DNA of 23,883 nucleotides from Bacteroidales bacterium (GTDB lineage Bacteria > Bacteroidota > Bacteroidia > Bacteroidales > JAAUTT01). Positions 19,063-23,883 of this stretch are shown piece after piece (the stretch's first letter is position 1; each line of letters opens with the position of its first letter). The stretch spans positions 1-23,883 of the forward strand of contig JAAUTT010000003.1 in the NCBI GenBank assembly GCA_012031335.1, given 5' to 3'. The position numbers and the translations under genes are program-made. The notes beneath the pieces are model-generated. The model ran no database searches. It saw only the letters and a program-made list of their open reading frames with translations, and was not told where the DNA came from.

Positions 19063-20616
19063 ATGAAAATGAAAAAATATTTTTCCATTATTCTTATAAT
19101 TCTGGTGTATTCATCTTGTAGTAAAGACTTTCTGGATGAAAAAACCTTTGGACTTATCCGGCCATCAGCTTATTTTTCTTCATTAAGCGATCTGGAAAAG
19201 TGTGTGAATGCACTCTATAGTAATGGCAATATGATGTATAACGAAAGTGCTACATTGGTAGCTTGCATGGGTGGTGACGATGTAACCACCTTGTCAGGAG
19301 GTAATAAAAGTGGTTTTTTACAGTTTGATGTTTTTAGTGCTCAGGATAATAACGACAGACTTGGAAATTCATATAACGGCGCTTTTGGTACCATTAAGCA
19401 GGCAAATGTAATAATCACAAATATTGATAGGTTTATTGAGCCTGCAGATAAACCGGAGCTTCTTCAAAATCAGAAAAACAGAGCTTTGGGGCAAGCTCAT
19501 TTTTTCAGGGCTTTGGCTTACTTTAATCTAGTTCGTATATTTGGTCAGGTTCCACTTATAACAGAAGTCACAATAGATTACAATGTTAAGAAAGCTACTT
19601 TCCAGGAAATTTACAATCTGATAGAATCTGATTTAATTAAAGCTGAAGGGTTGTTACCCTTAAGTTACAAATCAGCGGCTGAAGCATCCGATCATGAGAA
19701 AACAACATCTTATGCCCGTGCTACTAAAGGTTCTTCAAAAGCTTTACTCGCATCTGTTTATCTTACAATGGGCGGGTATCCTATTCAAGATGCATCAAAA
19801 TATGCTCTTGCTGCTCAAAAGGCAAAAGAAATTATAGATAACGAAACGGAATATGGGTATACCCTTTTAAGTGACTATGGAGATCTCTGGAAACCTGAAA
19901 ATAATATCAATAATGAAACAGTTTTTGGATGTTTTTATAATCACACCGTAGGAAATTGGAGCGATGGCGGAACCAGGGCAAATGGAAACATGAATGCTCC
20001 ACTGACCTTTTTGCCGGGAGATTTTGGAGGATGGGATGATGTATTCGCCGAAATTACTTTTTTCAACGAATTTCCTTCAGGACCAAGGAAAAATGCCACC
20101 TTTCTCACTCAAGGTCAAAAAAGTCAAACATCTCCAATATTAAACTGGGAGAATTTCAAAACCAAGCACCCTTATTATAAAAAATATATATATGTTCCCG
20201 GATTCGATCCTCAGAATATGGGTAATTATATCGATTGGTGGAGCAGCCGCACAGTTCAGGTGATAAGATATGCAGAAGTTCTCCTTGTATATGCTGAAGC
20301 AAAAGCAATGTCGGGAGGTCCTGATGCTTTAGCCTACACCTGCCTGAACAAGGTAAGGTTGAGGGCTGGTTTGAGTGAAGTCTCGGCACCTTTGAATGCC
20401 ACTGATTTTAAAAATATCGTAATAGATGAACGTAAATGGGAATTTGCAGGTCTTGAACCCTGCGCAAGATGGTTCGATATGGTTCGTACCGAAACTGTCG
20501 AAAGTGCCACAGCTAAAAGGAGTCCCCTTGAAACTCCTTTAGTTAATCAGCCATCGAAGGAACGATATTTCGCTCCGTTACCACAAGGAGATAGAGTATT
20601 AAATCCTAATCTTTGA
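19063..20616 (+). CDS. SusD/RagB-family nutrient-binding outer-membrane lipoprotein (517 aa)
   Basis: Surface lipoprotein that caps the SusC barrel and captures the ligand. The N-terminus MKMKKYFSIILIILVYSSCS is a lipoprotein signal with Cys19. The SusD-typical start follows (KDFLDEKTFGLIRPSAYFSS). Helical TPR-like segments include RALGQAHFFRALAYFNLVRI (the family's AEARFLRAYAYF motif) and YALAAQKAKEIID. The C-terminal region has TVQVIRYAEVLLVYAEAKAM, CLNKVRLRAGL and IVIDERKWEFAGLEPCARWF, which are hallmark SusD motifs. A second in-frame ATG six bases later is an equally possible start. The uninterrupted frame and normal length indicate a functional gene. It is the last gene of module 1, and a strong terminator lies about 100 bp further on. 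No glycoside hydrolase follows. Confidence 0.95.
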   Translation: MKMKKYFSIILIILVYSSCSKDFLDEKTFGLIRPSAYFSSLSDLEKCVNALYSNGNMMYNESATLVACMGGDDVTTLSGGNKSGFLQFDVFSAQDNNDRLGNSYNGAFGTIKQANVIITNIDRFIEPADKPELLQNQKNRALGQAHFFRALAYFNLVRIFGQVPLITEVTIDYNVKKATFQEIYNLIESDLIKAEGLLPLSYKSAAEASDHEKTTSYARATKGSSKALLASVYLTMGGYPIQDASKYALAAQKAKEIIDNETEYGYTLLSDYGDLWKPENNINNETVFGCFYNHTVGNWSDGGTRANGNMNAPLTFLPGDFGGWDDVFAEITFFNEFPSGPRKNATFLTQGQKSQTSPILNWENFKTKHPYYKKYIYVPGFDPQNMGNYIDWWSSRTVQVIRYAEVLLVYAEAKAMSGGPDALAYTCLNKVRLRAGLSEVSAPLNATDFKNIVIDERKWEFAGLEPCARWFDMVRTETVESATAKRSPLETPLVNQPSKERYFAPLPQGDRVLNPNL

Positions 20617-20717
20617 TTAAAGAAAATGATTAAATTATTGTGGGATTCATGATGTAACTAAAAAGGGAAACAGGTAATTTCCATATATTTAACCTGACAG
20701 TTTTCAAGCTATTCAAA

Positions 20718-20745
20718 AAGGCAGGGCTCCGCCCTGCCTTTTGTT
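20718..20745 (+). terminator. Rho-independent terminator after susD
   Basis: A 10-bp perfect GC-rich stem, AAGGCAGGGC (20718-20727) and GCCCTGCCTT (20731-20740), has a TCC loop and is followed by TTGTTGTT. It lies 102 bp after the susD stop and separates module 1 from what follows. Confidence 0.85.
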
Positions 20746-20802
20746 GTTACTGGCTTTTAGCCTGAATGCGGTTTTTGCCTTATTTTAACATAATGAAGTC
20801 TA

Positions 20803-21039
20803 ATGGTTCAAAAAATGGGGCATCTCCTGCCCGAAGATTCCATCAAAGGTCAGATTTACTTCGACCTTGGTTTGAACGACTGGACTTTCGATATTGACCA
20901 GACCACAGGAAAGCAGATTACCAGCAGGTTCCGGGAAATCTGGAAAGATTATCAAGGGGCAAAGAAAAAGCTTGCAGTTTCCATGAATAAAGTGGGAGAA
21001 ATTCATAACAAAAGCTGTAAAATGGTTCAAAAGGTTTAA
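20803..21039 (+). pseudogene. Orphan C-terminal shard resembling polysaccharide pyruvyl transferase
   Basis: A 78-codon frame with a TGA about 12 bases before its ATG. The text IYFDLGLNDWTFDIDQTTGK, ITSRFREIWKDYQGAKKKLA and VGEIHNKSCKMVQKV resembles the tail of Bacteroidota polysaccharide pyruvyl transferase family proteins (a GLxDW-DID segment, then a long helix with KDY--AK, then a closing helix ending in V-KV). No catalytic core, signal or partner gene is nearby, and it sits between a terminator and the second sigma gene. It is therefore probably the 3' remnant of a lost exopolysaccharide gene. The family call rests on recalled pattern only; a small standalone hypothetical protein is the alternative. 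Confidence 0.4.
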
Positions 21040-21281
21040 ATCATCCTATTTATTTGGTCCACCTGATGATCCAACGAAAGCATGGAGGACAGTCTTTAAA
21101 TTTTTATCATTAAATATCATTTTTTCGTTCGTAGCACTCTCTTTATTGGAGAAAAGTTGCGGACGATTTTTTTGTTTACAGAGTTGAGTCATTTCCAAAG
21201 TAAATTGAGTATACTCCAGCCGGTTTCTTAAAATTACAATTCATTTTTAAAGCATTCCAACAATTATTTTAATTTAGCCAA

Positions 21282-21876
21282 ATGAAAACTGTGCTAATGG
21301 TTGATGAGAAGAAACTTGTTGAAAGTCTGAGACGCGGCGATGCGAAGGCCATTAATGCTATTTTTGAAAATTATTATCAAAATTATGTTTCTATGCTGAA
21401 ACATTATTACGCGATAAGTTTGATGCCGAAGAAGTAGTTGAACAGCTTTTTATTCATTTGTGGGTTAACTCCCGGAATATTCTGATAACAACTTCCCTGA
21501 AAATTACCTGTACAGAAGCGTTCATAACAATTGTATAAAATACATTGAAAAGCACCGAACAGAGCGGAAAGCTTATGAACATTATGTTTTTCACGACCCT
21601 GAATTACTAAGTCCGATAGATGGCGATTATGCCTTATCAAATCTGCTTGTCAAAGAACTTGAGCATAAGGCCGGTCAAATAATGGAATCATTACCCGAAC
21701 AATGCAAGAAAATTTATTTTCTGAGTCGCCACCAGGGTTTATCGTATCCTGAAATAGCAAACAAATTGGGAGTAACGGTTGGGACTGTTAAAACTCAGAT
21801 GAGCAGGGCTTTTCAGAAGTTTCGGGAAGGTTTGAAAGACTACTTGCCTTTTCTTGTATTTATTTTTTTAAATTAA
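21282..21876 (+). CDS. FecI-type ECF sigma factor of module 2 (about 198 aa after two frame repairs)
   Basis: Second ECF sigma factor. The ATG at 21282 opens MKTVLMVDEKKLVESLRRGD and AKAINAIFENYYQNYVSMLKHY (region 2). The frame then breaks at about 21405 and again at about 21481. The intervening frame reads LRDKFDAEEVVEQLFIHLWV and NSRNI, and the last frame reads NNFPENYLYRSVHNNCIKYI, followed by region 4 with LPEQCKKIYFLSRHQGLSYP and NKLGVTVGTVKTQMSRAFQK and the stop at 21874-21876. Adding one base at each break gives 597 nt and a complete canonical factor. Both breaks are single-base losses, as elsewhere in the window, so I regard the gene as intact. Its partner is the FecR at 22207. Confidence 0.85.
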
Positions 21877-21923
21877 GACTACTTTGACACATTTATATTT
21901 TTTAAGAATAAATAGCCAAGAAC

Positions 21924-22010
21924 CTGCCCGACTGGCAGTTGGGTGCACGAATAAAACTAATTCGTGGGCTGACTGCAAGCAGTCAGGATTCGTGTAAATC
22001 TTCGGGCACC
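21924..22010 (+). ncRNA. Multi-branched structured intergenic element (cloverleaf-like)
   Basis: An outer stem TGCCCGA (21925-21931) with TCGGGCA (22002-22008) encloses two perfect hairpins: CACGAAT/ATTCGTG (21946-21952 with 21960-21966, 7-nt loop) and CTGACTGC/GCAGTCAG (21969-21976 with 21979-21986). An alternative hairpin CTGCC/GGCAG (21924-21928 with 21934-21938) competes with the outer stem. ATTCGTG recurs at 21988-21994 and about 22084-22090, the latter within ATTCGTGAATTAGTGG. It lies in the 330-bp gap between the sigma and fecR genes. It may be a structured RNA, a REP-like dispersed repeat or a small mobile-element end. No coding sequence is seen in the gap. Confidence 0.5.
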
Positions 22011-22158
22011 TGTAATTTTATTCTTTTTTTCTTTCATATTTCTATTATACCCACTAAAAGAAACAATTATTATGTTCCTTCTATTCGTGAATTAGTGGCC
22101 TTGTTTTTTCATTGATATCTGTTAGAAGTAGAATTAATTTCAAAAAACACAGATTTTT

Positions 22159-22185
22159 GTCAACCGCTAACTATTCTTTCCGGTC
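22159..22185 (+). promoter_or_regulatory. Conserved fecR-upstream element, module 2
   Basis: GTCAACC (22159-22165) and CCGGTC (22180-22185) match the blocks before the first fecR (GTCAACC, CCGATC) and stand at nearly the same distances from the start codon (48 and 27 bp here). The intervening DNA is pyrimidine-rich in both. It is inferred to be a promoter read by the FecI-type sigma factors. Confidence 0.45.
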
Positions 22186-22206
22186 AGTATAATTACAATT
22201 TGCAAC

Positions 22207-23307
22207 ATGAAATACGAAAGCAACGAAAATATGGATGAATTGCTGATCCTGTATTTAAAGGGATTAGCAAACGAACAGCAACGCGCTGAGGTGCGCGAAT
22301 GGATAAATTCAACACACGAGCACAGGGAATATTTTAATGCATTAAAATTTTTTTTTCAACAACCCGAAAACCAGGTATTGGACAAATACGATTTAAAACA
22401 GGGATGGGAGCGGGTTGAGAATGGTTATCAAAAAATAACAACCGAATCAAAAGTATCGGACCGTAAAGAAACCTCAGCCTTATTCCTTAAAATAGCATTG
22501 CCGGCGGCGGCTGCTTTATTGCTGGCGTTTTTAACAGGTATTTTTGTTTATAAATATGTGAACAATAAATATTCAGCTAATAGTCTTGCCTATAACGAAA
22601 TTATAGTTCCACTGGGGGCCAAATCGCAGGTTATCCTGCCCGATGGGACTAAAGTATGGTTAAATGCTGGCAGTAAATTAAAATATCCGGTTCTTTTTGA
22701 GAATAAAAGCAGGAAGGTTTTTTTAGAAGGGGAAGCTTTTTTTGATGTAACACCTGATAAAGAAAGGATGTTTTTGGTAAAAACTTCGGATATTACTATA
22801 AAGGTTTTTGGGACCCGGTTTAATGTTAAATCCTATCCCGAAGAAAACAAGGTAACTACAACGTTAGTAGAAGGATTGGTTGCCATCGAAACTGGAGATA
22901 AAAACAAGTCCGATACCTATTTAAAGCCAAATCAGACCGCTACATTTTTTAAGGATAAATCGGCCACATTACCTGAATCGAAAACTATAATTTCAGATCC
23001 AAGAAATTCCGGAAGGTCAGCAATTAGTGATTTAATAGTTGCTAAGGAAGTTGATCCGGCTCCTATGACTTCCTGGAAAGATAAACGGTGGGTTATTGAT
23101 AGCGAAGAGTTGGGACAATTGGCAGTTGTTTTTGAAAGGCGCTACAATGTTAAAATTTCATTTGCCGATAGCTCCTTGAAAAAGTACACATTCACAGGGT
23201 CGTTGACAGATGAAACCTTTGAACAGGTATTGAAAATAATTCAATTATCGGCCCCTGTTAAGTTTGAGGTTAATCATAACATGGTAACCATAAAAAAGGA
23301 AAAATAA
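22207..23307 (+). CDS. FecR-family transmembrane anti-sigma factor of module 2 (366 aa)
   Basis: Paralogue of the FecR at 14388 with the same layout and an intact frame. The cytoplasmic sigma-binding N-terminus is about 1-90 (MDELLILYLKGLANEQQRAE, EWINSTHEHREYFNALKFFF). One membrane span lies at about 93-115 (ALPAAAALLLAFLTGIFVY). The periplasmic FecR domain follows (PLGAKSQVILPDGTKVWLNA, LEGEAFFDV, GTRFNVKSYPEENKVTTTLV), then the C-terminal DUF4974/STN-like domain (WVIDSEELGQLAVVFERRYN, ETFEQVLKIIQLSAPVKFEV). It should restrain the sigma factor at 21282 and be relieved by the SusC receptor that begins 180 bp downstream. Confidence 0.93.
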   Translation: MKYESNENMDELLILYLKGLANEQQRAEVREWINSTHEHREYFNALKFFFQQPENQVLDKYDLKQGWERVENGYQKITTESKVSDRKETSALFLKIALPAAAALLLAFLTGIFVYKYVNNKYSANSLAYNEIIVPLGAKSQVILPDGTKVWLNAGSKLKYPVLFENKSRKVFLEGEAFFDVTPDKERMFLVKTSDITIKVFGTRFNVKSYPEENKVTTTLVEGLVAIETGDKNKSDTYLKPNQTATFFKDKSATLPESKTIISDPRNSGRSAISDLIVAKEVDPAPMTSWKDKRWVIDSEELGQLAVVFERRYNVKISFADSSLKKYTFTGSLTDETFEQVLKIIQLSAPVKFEVNHNMVTIKKEK

Positions 23308-23363
23308 GATTTCGACGTAACAACAAAAAAATAATAGCCTATGAAGTAGAAGTTATTGAAAAA

Positions 23364-23395
23364 AAATCGCAGAATGCTGAAACATCCCGCGATTT
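23364..23395 (+). promoter_or_regulatory. Conserved hairpin between fecR and susC, module 2
   Basis: AAATCGC (23364-23370) pairs with GCGATTT (23389-23395), then G-C (23372 with 23387) and ATG/CAT (23374-23376 with 23383-23385) around the loop CTGAAA. It aligns base for base with the module 1 hairpin over CGCAGAATG and CATCC.GCG, with a T-A closing pair replacing G-C. Confidence 0.6.
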
Positions 23396-23422
23396 ATTAA
23401 TTTTTAATGTTAAACAATTATC

Positions 23423-23456
23423 GTCATTTCGTCCTCTTCCACAATTTCGAAATGGC
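23423..23456 (+). promoter_or_regulatory. Second leader hairpin before susC, module 2
   Basis: GTCATTTCG (23423-23431) pairs with CGAAATGGC (23448-23456), nine pairs including one G-U, around a pyrimidine-rich 16-nt loop (TCCTCTTCC...). It occupies the same place as the unrelated hairpin of module 1, about 31 bp before the start codon. TCCTCTTCC could in principle mask a purine-rich ribosome-binding segment. Confidence 0.4.
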
Positions 23457-23487
23457 AAATACTAACACACTAAAAACATTCAAAAGT

Positions 23488-23883
23488 ATGAAAAAAAAGC
23501 ATTACTATGCGCTTTTTAACTTTTTAAAAAAGCATAACAAACTACTTAACATTATGAAAATTACCTTCCTTCTAAACTTATTCTGTTTAGTGGCAATTTC
23601 CTCAACATCATTTTCTCAAAGCGGAAATTTTACGCTAACTTTTGAGAATACCAAGGTGAAAGAAATATTAAAAACAATCGAAAGTCAGAGCTCGTATCGT
23701 TTTTTCTATAACGATCAGTTAAGCGATGTGAACAGGATTGTCAATGTTTCCGTTAGCCAGTCGAACATTCAGGATTTGCTTACTCAGGTATTCGAAAAAA
23801 CTGATGTAACTTTTACTGTGCTGGAAAACAACCTGATTGTTGTAGGGCCAAAAAAAGCTCTTCAGCAAAAAGCTGTGGGAACA
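23488..23883 (+). CDS. SusC/RagA-type TonB-dependent receptor with STN domain, module 2 (5' part only)
   Basis: The window ends after 132 codons. From the ATG at 23488 a 22-residue extension (MKKKHYYALFNFLKKHNKLL, then NI) precedes a second ATG at 23554 that begins the signal peptide (MKITFLLNLFCLVAISSTSF). The STN domain follows (FTLTFENTKVKEILKTIESQ, YRFFYNDQLSDV, IQDLLTQVFEKTDVTFTVLE, NNLIVVG), and the carboxypeptidase-regulatory-like domain should start just past the edge. The frame is continuous from 23488, which supports the longer start and mirrors module 1. An STN-bearing receptor next to sigma and FecR genes is the trans-envelope signalling type. Its SusD partner is expected beyond the window. 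Confidence 0.9.
   Translation, partial: MKKKHYYALFNFLKKHNKLLNIMKITFLLNLFCLVAISSTSFSQSGNFTLTFENTKVKEILKTIESQSSYRFFYNDQLSDVNRIVNVSVSQSNIQDLLTQVFEKTDVTFTVLENNLIVVGPKKALQQKAVGT

Noticed and set aside
20803..21039. Complete small regulatory protein of the second module
   Set aside because: It follows a terminator, is 240 bp from the sigma gene, and its sequence looks like the tail of a larger enzyme, although a standalone protein cannot be excluded.

Overview
The window looks like a chromosomal segment of a free-living, polysaccharide-degrading Bacteroidota, possibly Marinilabiliales/Prolixibacteraceae-like, although the exact clade is inference. The evidence is two ECF sigma / FecR anti-sigma / SusC-type receptor modules, a SusD lipoprotein, AT-rich DNA, TAnnTTTG-type promoter boxes and weak Shine-Dalgarno sequences. 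There are no rRNA, tRNA, CRISPR or complete insertion-sequence genes.

Layout. (1) 1-3500, minus: a soluble hybrid-free two-component pair, namely a five-PAS histidine kinase followed by an NtrC-type sigma-54 activator that runs off the left edge. (2) 3974-4856, plus: an exported right-handed beta-helix protein. (3) 4857-6049: a gene graveyard. A cluster of 18-bp dyads is followed by shards of three unrelated genes (a DUF4469-like domain, a lactonase propeller blade and the C-terminal domain of a GH3 glycosidase), then by a long hairpin that is probably a bidirectional terminator. (4) 11936-6050, minus: a decapitated ECF sigma remnant with an intact-looking promoter, then a likely operon of an 827-aa beta-propeller lipoprotein, a secreted FAD-dependent oxidoreductase and a secreted protein carrying a flavinylation-like DGISGAT motif. 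Together the last three suggest an envelope flavin/redox function of unknown substrate. (5) 12195-13128, minus: a DUF5996 protein. (6) 13718-20616, plus: complete module 1 (sigma, FecR, SusC, SusD), closed by a strong terminator. (7) 20803-21039: an orphan C-terminal shard resembling polysaccharide pyruvyl transferase. (8) 21282-23883, plus: module 2 (sigma, FecR, start of SusC), cut by the right edge.

How the genes work together. In each plus-strand module the SusC receptor has an N-terminal STN signalling domain. It should report ligand binding to the membrane anti-sigma FecR, which releases the ECF sigma factor to transcribe the module. Comparing the two modules shows three shared non-coding or N-terminal features: a GTCAACC...CCGnTC element 47-48 bp before each fecR, a hairpin with a compensatory base-pair change between fecR and susC, and a 22-residue extension before the SusC signal peptide.

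Caution. About 17 single-base frame breaks, most of them at short homopolymers, interrupt genes that are otherwise well conserved. I read these as consensus sequencing errors rather than true pseudogenes and describe the reconstructed genes. The shards listed as pseudogenes are different: most of the gene is absent, not merely frameshifted.
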